Positions 38,313 through 51,300 of a stretch of 64,000 nt of DNA are shown here, in pieces. Position numbers and translations under genes: made by a program. Under the pieces are notes generated by a model. That model had not been told where the DNA came from. It worked only from the letters and a program-made list of their open reading frames with translations, and searched no databases. The DNA is taken from positions 2,206,001 through 2,270,000 of the forward strand of contig JAJKFH010003229.1 in assembly GCA_023333565.1 (NCBI GenBank). The letters are read 5' to 3'. How positions within the stretch are numbered: position 1 is the first letter of the stretch; each line of letters starts with the position of its first letter. Source of the DNA: Puffinus mauretanicus. Taxonomy: Eukaryota; Chordata; Aves; Procellariiformes; Procellariidae.

Positions 38313-41300
38313 GTGAGAAAATGTTGGAACTATATGAAGAGGAGAATAAAACTCTCATAAAATGGAAAGAGGCAAAAAAGCAGGAAGAGAAGGAAGATGC
38401 CATTAAAGCAGTGAGGAGAGGATAAAAGTGGCAATGACTCAAGTTTCCTTTAAAAAAAAAAAAGAAACAGAACAGCCAAGACAGATATGGTGAGAAAGCT
38501 ATTAGAAAACTGTCACACCAAGCAGGGAACACTGTTCAGATCCCAGAGACCCTCCTCACACATCACAGATACTCATCAGTAAAATTAGGTTTGAAAACTG
38601 TGTGTCATGTCACAGCTTAGAGATGAGGGGAATATATTTTCATACAGCATGATTCAATTTTATTTGAGTTGACCTATTTCCTTCAGTTTCCCTTTTAAGG
38701 AAAGCTTGGATTCTGCAGAAAGCGAGAGGATTCAATTCCACATTCTGCCAGGAACCTGCTTTGTGTCCCTGATCATACATCTCTACTTTTCTTTGCCTCT
38801 GTTTACCTTTTCACTCATTTTCTTGGCTTTAATCCAGGCCTCAAAGGGCTGGAAGAGTAATCGATGTCTTCAATACCAAACTGAGAAATGCAGGGAGGGA
38901 AGGAAAGGGGAAATCAGTCTGGATTACATGCACAATTTTTTTATTATTTATTTTATTACCTTTTTTCCTAACCATTACAAAAAGCCAGGAAGAAAAATCA
39001 TCTCATATGAAAAATTTGACTCAGCATGAGACATTTTATTCGAGTATTGTAAGAAAAACATAGGAAACGAGCAGCAACCCTGCAGCTGACATTTTCCCCC
39101 ATGCCCACATACTAGAGCATTCACATGGGAGTACCAGGTCCAGGCCCCTCTTCTGCCCGAGGGCACCAGTGACATCTCACACCCATGCACCTAACCCACC
39201 ATGTTGAGCCCTTCTTCTCTGCTTTCCACATCATAGACCTGGGATTGCTCCAGTAACAAGGACTTCAGGGGCGGAGTACCAAACCCTACCAGTTTCCAAT
39301 CAACGTGGGAAAAGTTTATACCACCAGTCACTGCCCTGAATCAGAAGATAGTAGAGTTACAGCTGGGTCTCCCACCTCATGGGTGGGTATCTTAGCCCAT
39401 TACCCCAGGCTGGAGGGTTTTCCAAGGTAGCTCTCCTGCTGCCTCCACCCTTGATGACCCTCTTAAATATCACTTGGACAGTAGGAAAGTGACTCCTCAA
39501 CTTAATGGCAAGGACACCCAGCTTTCAGCTGCTGCTTTGCTATTTTTAGAAAATGGAAAGACAACTCACGTTGCAGTCATGCTATATAGCCTGGTAATTG
39601 GGGTGCTTCCTAAGAAAGTGTGGGAAAAGACAGAATTCATCCCAATTTCACACATTTTAGGTAAAGCACTTTCAAACAGCTAAGATATAGTTGCACCAGC
39701 ACACATCAGGTACCGAACTTCCTGACTGCACCCTCTGTGCTAAGGAATAAATATGGGAGTCAGAGGACAAGCGTTTAGCTAGAGAACTGCTGCTGTTAGG
39801 GAGGGTTCATCCATAACGCAGCATGGGCAAAAGCATCCTGCGACTCTATAGCCTGCCATTCCCCATTGCTGTCGGGAAACAAACCTGTAGCCATAACCAA
39901 AAGTCTGCATGCCCTTTTGCTCCCTTTCCACCTCCGTGTTCCTTTTCCACTGTGAATGTGTTTTCTTCTACAATCTGAGAACCTGCCACCCCACAGTAAT
40001 GTATCCGGTGGAAAAAATAACTACAAGCAAACAGATAACATTTACATCTTTACTAATTTTATCTCTTTTGTGCAAGACATGCAACAACAGCTTTCACCAA
40101 ACTCTGTGTTTGAGTGACTGAATCAGACAAACTAAATAAGCAAAAGGCCAGTTACCTATAGTGATTTTCAGGCATGCATGACATGCTGTTCAGGACAAAA
40201 CTGTGTTTCATTCACACATTCAATTCATGCAAAACAGATCTTTCTTTATAGGCTCGATGCCTGAGCATGTAATGATGGTGACAATCACTGTATCTAAGAA
40301 GACATGTTAATACACGGTGAGCTTAACTTCTTCAGTCTCCAATTATAAATAACTTGCGTTATCATCCTCTCTTGCAGCATGGCAGGTCTCTCTGGAACCA
40401 GAGAGAGAGGCAAAGCTTTTTTGTTGGGTCTTTTTTTCTCCCAACATTATTACTGCTCTAATATAGAAATCTCTGAAATGCAAGGTCTGACCTCTATCCT
40501 TTGAGACTCAGCAGATGTCTTTAAAATGCTTAGTCTATTAAAGCTTATAATGCATGATTAATGATCTGAGGGCTGCTGATCTGAGGTGAAAGACTCAGCA
40601 GAATTTGCCCAATAGCTTTTGCAGATTTATGTACTGTATATTAGAAACCAGAACCATCACTGTAATTATTTCACAAAAACTCAGATGCAATGCTCAAAAT
40701 ACCTCCCCAAATCACTAAAAAACAACTCAATAAGCAAAGGTGAAGTGCTCTGCAGTTTTCCTCTTGCTCTAGAGTCCTAGCTTCTGTTTGCTCCTTCAAT
40801 TTCTTTTTTCCATAGCACTGCAGCAAGAAATTTCGTTATTTGTTTATTTTTGTAAGACCATGTTACAGTTTCACCCAATTTTAAGAACTTTTTACTCAGA
40901 TCACAAAGACATGAATTTTCTACAGACTGTTCACTTTAGCCAAGGGCATGAGTTAGTGCCTTTCATCATGGACATTCCCAATTTAAAAAACAGCACTCTG
41001 CAGTGCTAATTTGTGTGATGAAAACATCAATCTGTTCAACTTACAAATAACGTTCAGACAAAAAGATACATCCATTTTGTATTCCTTTTCAGATCTGTAA
41101 GTAAAGGGGAGTAATTTAGACATAAATACATGTTTCTCAGGATAAATATCATACTCAAAATAATATATATAGATGGAGATATGTACTGTTTTTCCCAGAG
41201 ACCTTGAATTTTACCACAGTAACTTCTCGGATGCAAGTGAGCTATGCACAATTTTAGCACTATTGGTACTTGATACTGTACTTGAACTTATGGTTGGTCT

Positions 41301-42011
41301 TTAGCTCTCCAACTGGGAACACATCAGGACCTGTATATTGGTTCTCTTAAAGTCATTACTATCCAAATGATCAATATCTAGAAAAAGAAATACATGCAAA
41401 GGAGATGAAATGGGCTATCTGAGGTTGGTGGCACAGTCTACAACAGCAATCTCCATTGCACTTCATAGCCCAAAGCTCCAACCTTCATAAGAATCTGTTA
41501 ACTGGCAAAAAACCAGCCAGCTGAATGAAAAAAAAGTATGATAAAGGTAAAAAATATAGTAAAAAAAAGAAAAATGTAAACCAGAGTTTTTAAAGACAAA
41601 AACCATTCAAGTTCTGTCTCCACTCAAGGTTACATCACTGTTGTCTGCCATTTGATGTACCCTATAGGCGTATGAGCTAGACTAGGTGGGAAAGTATGAA
41701 AATTATTTGATTTCCCTTAAAAATATGATAATGCAGCAATCACCAGGAACTTGTGGTTGGTTCATTGCTGTGTTTTTCTCTTCATTTTGTCTTTGAAAAA
41801 GGTATTTTTATTATTTATTTTTGCTTACCTGATGAGTGATAGAAGTACTGAGAGTTTTCAATTAGAGCATTATTTTTTGTTCTCCAGTTCACAAAGCAAA
41901 TAGATATGCAGTAAGGGCTAACTCAGGCACAGGAGAAAAAGCAATAGAAAGAGAGAGAAACCTCTTAAACCATCTGAAACCTTATAATAATCTAATGGCA
42001 ATGCCAATGTT

Positions 42012-43190
42012 ATAGAATCATAGAATCACAGAATGGTTTGGGTTGGAAGGGACCTTTAAAGACCATCTAGTCCAACTCCCCTGCCATGGGCAGGGACACC
42101 TTTCACTAGATCAGGTTGCTCAAAGCCCCATCCAACTTGACTTTGAACGCTTCCAGGGATGGGGCATCTGCAACTTCTCTGGGCAACTTGTTCCAGTGAC
42201 CCAGTGCCCTCATTTTAAAAAATGTCTTCCTTTAATCTAAATCTACCCTCTTTCCATTAAAAAATATTGCTCCTTGTCCAGTCACTACAGGCCTTGGTAA
42301 AAAGTCTCTCTCCGTCTTTCTCCTCTTGCCCCCTTTATATATTGAAAGGCCGCAATAAGATCGCCTAGGAGCCTTTTCTTCTCTAGACTGAATAACCCCA
42401 ACTCTCTCAATCTTTTTTCATAGGATAGGTGTTCCAGCCCTTTGACCGTTTTCATGTCCATCCTCTGGACCTGCTCTCACAGGTCCATGTCTTTCTTGTG
42501 CTGGGGACATCAGAGCTGAACACAGTACTCCAGGTACTCATGAGACTCCAGGGGTCTCCTGAGAGCAGAGTAGAGGGGGAAAATCACCTCCCTCGACCTG
42601 CTGGCCACACTTCTTTTTATGTAGCCCAGGATATGATTGGCTTTCTGGGCTACAAGCCCACATTGCTGGCTCATGTTCAATTTTTCATTCACCATTACCC
42701 CCAAGTCCTTCTCGGCAGGGCTGCTTTCAATCCATTCATCCCTCAGTCTGTATTGATATTGGGGTTGCCCTCACCCAGGTGCAGGACCTTGCACTTGGCC
42801 TTGATGGACTTCATAAGATTCACAGGAGCCCATTCCTCAAGCCTGTCAATGTCCCTCTGGATGGCATCCCTTCCCTCTACTGTATCAACTGCACCACACA
42901 GCTTGGTGTCATCAGCAAACTTGCGGAGGGTGCACTCAGTCCTACTGTCTATGATGTCATTGATTAAGATATTAAATAGTATTAGTCCCAGTTTGGACCC
43001 TTGAGGGACACCACTTTTTACTGGTTTCCACTTAGACATTGAGCTGTTCACTGTAACTCTTTGAACACAGCCATCCAGCCAATTTCTTATCCATCTAACA
43101 GTCCATCCATCAAACCCATATCTCTCCAATTTAGCAGCAAGAATGTTGTGGGGGACCATATCAAAAGCCTTACAGAAGTCCATATAGTTG
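42012..43190 (-). mobile_element. CR1 LINE, 5'-truncated, about 1.18 kb
   Basis: A third CR1 copy in minus orientation. The plus strand starts with octamer tail copies (TAGAATCATAGAATCACAGAAT-like), followed by GGTTTGGGTTGGAAGGGACC and the CCTGCCATGGGCAGG palindrome. It then runs through the ORF2 C-terminus into the central RT domain and is cut near 43190, just after the block encoding MDFCKAFD. The preserved tail and longer continuous frames suggest it is the youngest of the three. It lacks ORF1, endonuclease and the front of RT, so it cannot transpose by itself. Confidence 0.97.
42510..43183 (-). pseudogene. CR1 ORF2 C-terminal half, disabled
   Basis: The frame from 43183 to 42743 (146 codons) carries central RT motifs in order: AFDMVPHN at residues 6-13, VPQGS at 59-63 and the catalytic FADD at 89-92 (codons at 42908-42919). 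It ends at a TGA soon after EGNPNI, where a frameshift near 42745 moves the reading into a second frame. That second frame (42510-42704) continues with [13 protein letters not shown] and [12 protein letters not shown] and stops at 42510-42512, where a Trp codon appears to have become TGA. The residue pattern near [12 protein letters not shown] suggests a small insertion relative to the usual CR1 sequence. Both metal-binding aspartates remain, unlike in the copy at 8343-10410. Confidence 0.93.
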
Positions 43191-45274
43191 ACAATATGTA
43201 TATTACTGAGAGGGCTATAATTCTACTGCTTTCCAAATTGGGCTGTGCAGTTCCCACCAATTTTATTTACAAAGCCAGTTTTCCCAGGTATAGATTAAAA
43301 GCCCATGTCAATAAGTAAATTGCAAATAAGAATGGAGGTAAGAAACATGTAACATAGGGAAATGCTTTGTTTTGGTGTTTTTTTTTTGTAGGAACCTGCT
43401 CCTCAGGATCATTTGAGTGCCCTCTCTGTTCTCTCGCTATAGGGTCTTTTGCTGGAGGCCTAAGCAATGCCTGTGCTGACACCTTACAGCCTGTCAGAAA
43501 AGCCACGCATTCAACAAGTTCTGCAGAGAGATTTATTGATCCTGACTATTCTGAAGTCTTCCATGAGGTCATGAAAACCATACAGGAAGTGTTCACAGTC
43601 AGAAAAACAGGGAAATCATTGAAATGGAATAGGAGACAACCATAGGGTTCACCTCGGGATAAAGGAGAAGGGGAGAAACACATATGATTACAAAACTTCC
43701 TTTGGGTTACCTAAGCTTGTCCTGAACAGTATTTAAATTGTCTCAAGTACACCTGGTACAGGACTGGCACCATATGTCTAAATACATAACAGTGAGTTAT
43801 TTTTATATAACACTATCACACCACATTCCCATTCAATATCCAAGATTCAAGTTCATACATATTCTTTGACAAATCCAACAAGTAATGTGAACTCCATTCA
43901 GCTGTCAAAGACACAAGATTTATGGACAAATCTTGTCAACTTTCCTCCCTCAAGTCCTTTCCTTTTAGTGGGATTTGTGATTGAGTAAGCATCCAGGTTA
44001 TAAGTGGATGGGCAATATTGTCTTTACAAGCAAACTTGAAAGGAATTGGGAAATAGAAAGTACTCGGTACCCCTGAGTAGTTCTCATAGCCTTTTGCACT
44101 CCAGCAATTATGCAGCCAGTCTAATCAACACATAGCCATGGGGCACACAGCTTGTCCTTCTTCCATACAATATCCTTCTTTGCTGGTTTGAACAGTGGCA
44201 GTAAGATTTCTTGACAAACAGCACAAGGTAAGCCTGTGGTTTTGATTTCTGGCACCAGAAAGTTTGGTGCTACCAGGGGAGGGGAAACAGACTTCAGGGT
44301 GTAGAAGCTAATGCTCTGGTCATCTGCAATCATGGTTGTCCTCGACCTTGCTGAACAGGGCATTCTTTGTTAGCAGACACTTACTCACAGAAATCATGGA
44401 AAGGCTGTCACGTGAACGTTATTCTCTTGGCAAAACCAATTTATGAAGTTTCCTTTCCCCTCCCCTCCAGCATCTGCTCATTCATGCCCTCCTGAACTTT
44501 AACAGCCCCTCCTAACATTTGAGGTCATACTGTCATCCAGATTGCTGACATGATTCAAATTTGAGAGGAAGGAAAAAACCCACACGTGCATACACGCTAA
44601 CTCAGGAGAAAAAAATAAAATGGGAAACAGAGAGCAGGTTGCTTTCTTTTTTCCGGTTCTGATAATTCCAGTGAATTGGTTTGCACTGCATCCCCACAAA
44701 CCAGTAAGTGAGTGGTAAACTATGCTGCAGGACCTGACACAAGCAGCCAGGCTTAACCTTCCAGCTGGCAAAAGGTCGTATAATCACACCCTACATTTAT
44801 GTCAGGCAATAGGCACATTCCACGGAGCACCATATGCCTGCATGTGGGCCCAGTGATTTGGGGGTCTTTGGGTTTACTTTCAGCAGGGATCCCAAGGAGG
44901 CATAGGAAGCTGCTGCAGGGACACTTTTGACACTTAGGACAACATCAGCAGAATACATTTGGCTTTTCAAATTAACAACATCAAAATTGTGACCAGAAAA
45001 TCTGAAGACAGTCCTGGATGTGAAAGTTATGATGTTCTGAGGTACAGACCATTCATACACGTGCAAAAAAATATGTTACATAGGCAAAATAAAATATCCC
45101 TTGGGGTTCTGAGCAGCTACAGAGTCACAGAAAGAAAAATAATATTTTTTCCAGAAATGTCAAAGTTTTCAAACTTTCAGGTACATGAAACATCTTGTAA
45201 ACATTTTTCATGGATGTCTTGCATGTATCATTTTAACTCCTTAACTTTTATTTCTCCCTCAAATCTGTCTGACC

Positions 45275-45364
45275 ATGATGTCTAAATCAGACCCAGGCTT
45301 GCGAGGATGTGCCAGGATAAAAATAGCCGAGCCAAATAGCTTCCATGGCCAAGATAACAGCCTG
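45275..45364 (+). other. Short ATG frame ending at a consensus 5' splice site
   Basis: Two adjacent ATGs (45275, 45278), the first with A at -3, open a frame that reaches CTG/GTAAGT (GT at 45365-45366), a near-perfect donor. The 30 codons before the donor read MMSKSDPGLRGCARIKIAEP and on; without splicing the frame stops three codons later at TAG. An acceptor-like TTTTTTCCAG lies upstream near 45156. This could be the first coding exon of a small gene or a non-coding RNA exon. I do not recognise the peptide, and chance cannot be excluded. Confidence 0.18.
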
Positions 45365-48300
45365 GTAAGTACCTAGCTGTGAGGCCTTATGTTTAGGTCA
45401 GACCACATTGGGTCTGTGAACTCCTTAAACTTCCATAATCTGGGTATATTGCAAAACCACCTCTTTCTTTGACTCCTAAGGCACAGATTCTTGAGGGCAT
45501 TCTTCAGAAATGGGATAACAGATCACTCTGGGCAGCAAAATCCTGCTCAGCCACCCGAAGAGACTGCCTCTTTTTGCCAAGTTCCGGCTCTTTGGACACT
45601 TGTCAACAGCTCAGGACATACATAAGCACATATGGTGAGTGTTACAGGAGGTTTTCTTAACCCAGGCACTCTTTAAGCTGAATAGCACTTGCAGAGGAGA
45701 TGTAGACAAAACATGATCGATCACCTGCACGCTTTCCTTGCTCTGCATCTCTTGCCACCACAGGGTGTGCTCAAGATCAGCTGCCCTCAAGTCTGCCTTT
45801 GTCTGAGAGCCTCTCCCCTGCTGCCGTTTTCTTCCTCTCAGTCAAACAGTAATCCCTCGGCAAGGAAACCATGTCCCTGTGTTGCTCTGCTGGGACGGTT
45901 CCCATTCTCTGCTCTCTCCTCTGTGCGAGGAGCCTGGTGAAACTAGTTTTCCCACCTAGGCACCCCCATCAGCATCCTTCTCTGAGCACTTATGGCACAG
46001 TCCTCCTGAGCTGATAGCTTGTGTTTGGTCCAGGTAGGGTGGGCAACACATGCATCACGTGCTACACACAAATTACAGTGTAAATTACAGTTGCAATAAC
46101 TAGAAGTCTCGGCTGTAAAGAGGCTGCCAGGGCTCCCACCAGGTTGGGTGTACACATGCCTGAGGGTATCGTGGTAGGGGTCTAATTCAAGGGAATATGC
46201 ATTTCGCCAAGGAGGGGAGCAAGCAGGACGAAAACTTGGCAAACACATATTGTCCTCTTCCCCAGCAACCCCAGCAACCTACTTGCAGCATGCCAGTTAG
46301 ACTCTGACTCTTCTATGAAATAATTAAATGTCTCTTGTATCTAATCTTATGTTACAATATAGTGGTACATTTGTTTAATAGGCTCTATCAGCCATCCTGC
46401 AAGGAATTAGGCATAACAGAGCATGAAATTTTGGCCCTAGTAAATATGATGGTAATTTAACATGATAATTGTAAAAAAAAATAGTCTAGAACAGAAGCTA
46501 TAGGTAGGAGATTATGCTCTCTAGGGTACAGAATTGATGTTTCCTATTAAATACCATTAAGAAGACTCAGATATTGCTATATGTGTTGTCTGGAACCGCT
46601 CTAAGAAGAAGACAGAAAGAGGCACTGACTTCACAGCTCTGAGAGGGGGAAGGCAAGGCTTGATCACAGACCTCCGTCGCCCTAGATACCTACCTAGACT
46701 CAGATACAAATCTACAACTAGGTCTTTCCCATCCTTACCCTCGCTTCCTCCAAGAAAATCTTCACAGACACAGATCTTGGTTTTTTACAGAGTTGTATCC
46801 AACTCTTATAAAGACTTTTGTATAATCAAATGCTGCCCATTTCATATTCTACAATTATTCAGGAGTTTATGAAGTTTTATTTTGTTTCATTATTTCCGTT
46901 ATTCCTTCAATATCTGCCCAAGCTGTCTCCACAAGTATTACTTCCCTTCATATATATTTATCCAGGGCAATTATGGCCAAGATGTGGTCAGCATAGACCT
47001 ATGTGTCTGTGAGTACCAAGCTCATATTCCTAGTCTTGTGTGCTACATCATTGCCCCATGTGAAGCACCCTGAAGAATGACTATACCCCTAAAGAGCTGT
47101 TGTCTGGTTTAGAGTACACTAAGTACATCTGCTGTGCTGGCTACAGCGAAAAAAAAAAGACAACAGAGTTGTTAAGTAGTTATAAGTCGTTTGTGGATCC
47201 CTCTAGGCTGACGGGATCCTTCCTTGGCTGCTCGAGGTGGTGTCAGGGCAGCTTTGTGGCACGGGAACGATATAAAATGATCTAATGCTCCAGAGGCCCT
47301 GGCCCAATGCGTACAGCAGAAAAGTAGGTCAGAAAGGAAATCTCGCTACTACAAACACGGCGGTGGCAGCAGTCCATTGTACCAGGCGCAGAGTTTATGT
47401 AAGGCAGTGGCTGGGGCTGCTTCCCTCCGAGTTTCACAACCAGCAGAAGCCTGGTGCTAAAAATGCCTAGCTGCTCCGCACAAAAGCAGGAACCAGCTTG
47501 TGCATAAGTTTAGAAGAGCAAACATATCACCAACATTAGAGTTCTCTGTTTGTGCTAATCTAAACATTGAATACGATTAAAGAACATATAACAAGCCTTT
47601 TCTGTCCCTCATTCACAAAGGATACTCTGAAACAGAGGCAGTATCTTTGAAGGCATGACCAAAAATTCAGTCAGTGGTTATTCTTGTGGCTTCCTGCTCT
47701 TTGGCTCTATTCCCAGTTATTCCAGGGTTTCTACATGCCATCCCACGAGAATAAAGAGACCTTAAAAGGATGTAATCAGCTCCCTGGCCTCTCTGAAAAA
47801 GATATAACTAATGGAAAGGGATGTCTCAGCATCTTCCCCAGCTCTCACAGGAAGGGTATATCAGCTGTGTAACCAGAGAAAGTCGTACTGTTCCCTCATT
47901 TTCAGCCATCAAAGGCTAATGAGAAAGAGGGGCAGAGAGATACAGAAAGCATTAGGTATGTCACAGGAGGTCCCACTCTGGTGACACTTACACTGGGAGT
48001 TAGTTGAGACTGAGCCAGATCCCACAACAAAGTATGTAAAAGTGGCCTAAAGAAACCTTAATTTACCTCCACCATCTTCATCTTTGCATCAGGGTGTTGG
48101 GAAAGAGGACTGGGATCTTCTTCATGCTTACATGTAAGCTGCTTCTGGACTTCCACTGATTAAATAAACAGATTGGATTTAGAGACATAGCTTCATTCAG
48201 GGAACCAAAAAATAAAATGGACACTTGTCTTCTCTGCAGTGTGAATATTCACTCGTCAGTAATTCTGCCACTGGCCTTGCTGACAGTGCTCTTTTTTGGT

Positions 48301-51300
48301 CCTTACTTTTGATATGCTCCAGTTACCAGAGCCAACACCCGAGCTGATCCCCGAAGGCAGCAGCACACGCTTGGCAGTGGCAGTACCCAGATGCTAAAAT
48401 GTATTTTGCAGTAACAGGAGCTTCAGCACATTGGTAAGTAACCAGTTTGCTGGAAATCCTTCCCTTAGATTTAACAGTCTGCCTAGAAAGGGCTGACCAA
48501 ACAAAAAAGTCTCTTTCTCTAGTAAGCATACCAGGTAAAACAATATGGGGAAATATATGCAACTTAAGAAACCCTCTAGTGGATCATGTGCACATTTATT
48601 TTGACATGAAGAAAGGAGAATATTTCATTCTGAATGCTTTTGGTTGTTCATAAACTGCCCCAAGCCAGGAAGAACAACAACAGCAGAAAATCAGCCGTGG
48701 CCTCCGGTCCCCAGAGCAGCCCATTCCTGGCGCTCAGAGTCTGCTTAGCAGAACGGCACATTTGCTAACTCTCCTAGGCCTGACCTTTAACTTTTAGCCC
48801 TCTGCTGACTGTAAATGACTGTGCAGGTAGGTGGGAGTATTAACGGTAAGATTTTAATATCTCTCATTTATCACAACGGACCATTAAAGTTGATGCCTAT
48901 AAACACACACACCGTGGGGTTTACCAGGTCCATTCTGTAGTCATATGCTCGTGTTAACACATTCCCTACTATACTATTAAAAGGTAACTGCATTTCTTTA
49001 AATCTTTTTTGGCCATGTTTCATTTCTTGAAAAGTCAAGACGATGGCCCCACAGAGCATTGAAGGAGCAACACAAATAGACTTTTAGAAATGTTGTGTCC
49101 TATAAGGGATTAAAATAAACATTGCAAACACTTCATGCGTGCAAACATTAGATGAATATCAGAGACAGGATTTTAAGCAATGAGGAAAAAAGGTTTAAAG
49201 AAAACACTGAATCAAAGAACTGTGTAGCTGCAACTTAATCAAGGTGGTGTAATATTGGTGTCTAGCTAATGCTGACATCTCTTCAGACAATTAACTTCTG
49301 TAATTTCTTTTGATTTTTATTTCTAGGAGCTAAGCATAACCAAACACTATATTGGACCCCTTTTTAGGTGCTCTCTAAGATGGAAAGGGGCTTTCATAGA
49401 CACTTTCTCTTGGGTACACCTTCTTTGAGTGAGTTTCTTAGTGCTCTTGTACATAATTTTTAGATGTTACAAATAGTAAAGTTTTTAGTGATTGGCATTG
49501 CCATAGAACTTTGTAGAATATTTATAACTTTGTTCTGTAAACGCATAAATTTAATGTTTAACAGCTTGGATCCCCAATACATTCAGTGTGCAAAAGCTCT
49601 AACCACAGGGTGAAAATAGCATTTTGCACCTCTGATCAGTGCATATACCAGTCCAGTTTTTATTTATCAAAATGATTTTACACCCATGAATCTAAGACAA
49701 ATTTTCCGTAGCAAGTCTTTTCATAGATCAAAAATCTAGGAATCAGTAGCAAAATTACTGTCAAGAGATGACATTGTAAATCCGGCCATAACGTGCATTT
49801 TAGGAGCGTGCTAGTGCTCATTACATGCACCAGAGAGCTTTGTAATTATGTTCACAGAAAATGCCTGAAATATCAGATTTGAAAAACAAGAAGCCTTAAT
49901 TAAGTAAGAGCAAAAAAATTTGTCCTAGCACACATTTGACAGAGAGGATAGAGACGAGCAGCAAGAGTCAGGAAGCAACTGATCTCTCTTTTGACAGAGA
50001 CCAAGAGACAGGCATCCTCGCCAAAATGTAAAGTCTCAGACAATAAGCCATCTAATCAATCAAGTAGTTTTGGTATACTTTCGCACAATTTCATCAGAGT
50101 ATTAAAAAATCAGTCAGCCCTTTTCAATGGAAAAGATCAAGAGAATCTGAGATGGTCTGAGTCAGCAAAATCAATATAGAAGCAGGGGAGCATAAAATAC
50201 CCCTGTTAGAGCTGGCACACAGACTTCTGCTCTCTGAGCTCTAAAATCCCACTCACGCTGATCAGCAAAGGAGTATCTGTGTCATTTTCTGTCTGAAAGT
50301 AATTTCTCTCGTGGGGATTGCACTACAGGGCATGCAGTGTAGTCACTCCATCACACCGCCAAAGGTGGCCATCGGGGATCTCCACAACCACCGCTCTTTC
50401 CTTACTGCTCCCTTTCGTTCCAGGGCTCCAGAAAAGGAAATGAAAACTGTATCTCACCTCTGTTAATGTCCAGTTTCTCAGCTGGGTATAGCATAGAGCT
50501 GGGTGGTGGGTTTGCACTCACAAAGGATATCTTGATAATCAAAGTCAGTGAATAAACATCCATGCTAATGGACCAGTAGGATTTTTACAAAATATTTGAA
50601 GTCAGGTAAGAGCACTCAAAAGGCTCAGTTCATACATTTCAGAACAAATCCCAGAGAACAGTAATTACAGGCTCAATTTCTGCTCCTCTCTCCCTCCATG
50701 ACACTTCACTTGTGGCATACCACAAAACACATTTCTGCCTCCCATTCTATTCACAATAAACCATAAAAAGCTGCAGATTTCATAAATATTGCTTTAGAGA
50801 TTTTGAGGTCATGGGGTCCTTGATTTAGCAAGCCCTCTTGCAAAATGCAGACCACAGAAATTCAGCAGTTCTTTATACTGAAAGCATTGAACTAAAAGTT
50901 TCTTTTAGGAAGTTGTTTAATTTAGGTAAGTCAGAGATGGTACTCAACAGAAAAAAAAAGAAAAGGATTCATTTTTCTCTCAGCTAAAAAAGTTACACTA
51001 ACTGGAAAGAAATTCCACTAAAGTTCACTTGACCTCAGAGGGATTAATCCAGATTTACAATAGTAGAAGGAGAGCAGAGTCTAGGAAGGAGCTTTCTGGG
51101 CAAGTTTTTATGTATCACAGTTGCGTTTAATGGCTGTGTGACTAGCCTTAGTCAGTAGCAGATACAACTGGATTTTGCTTAATTGGGCATGGAAAGGATG
51201 GTAATCTATACTACAGCACTCTGCAAGAGATGCATTCATACACACCTGGTTACCACAGATCAGCTGATGCAAAGTGACTTCATTGTGGATTTTAGTACCT

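Larger units (their letters stand above)
29222..42011. other. Unique non-coding DNA with small structured elements
   Basis: About 12.8 kb without a recognisable gene or transposon. Contents: an AT palindromic repeat (31211-31295), a GC-rich hairpin (33168-33198) inside a moderately GC-rich block, a T run at about 33648-33658, A-rich tracts near 35767-35797 and 41530-41570, a CpG-dense patch (36354-36464) and a possible short exon (38224-38312). Open frames reach only about 120 codons and show no domains. Confidence 0.6.

Noticed and set aside
42429..43004. 191-codon plus-strand open frame
   Set aside because: It is antisense to the third CR1 copy and has the same origin as the frame at 8824-9330.
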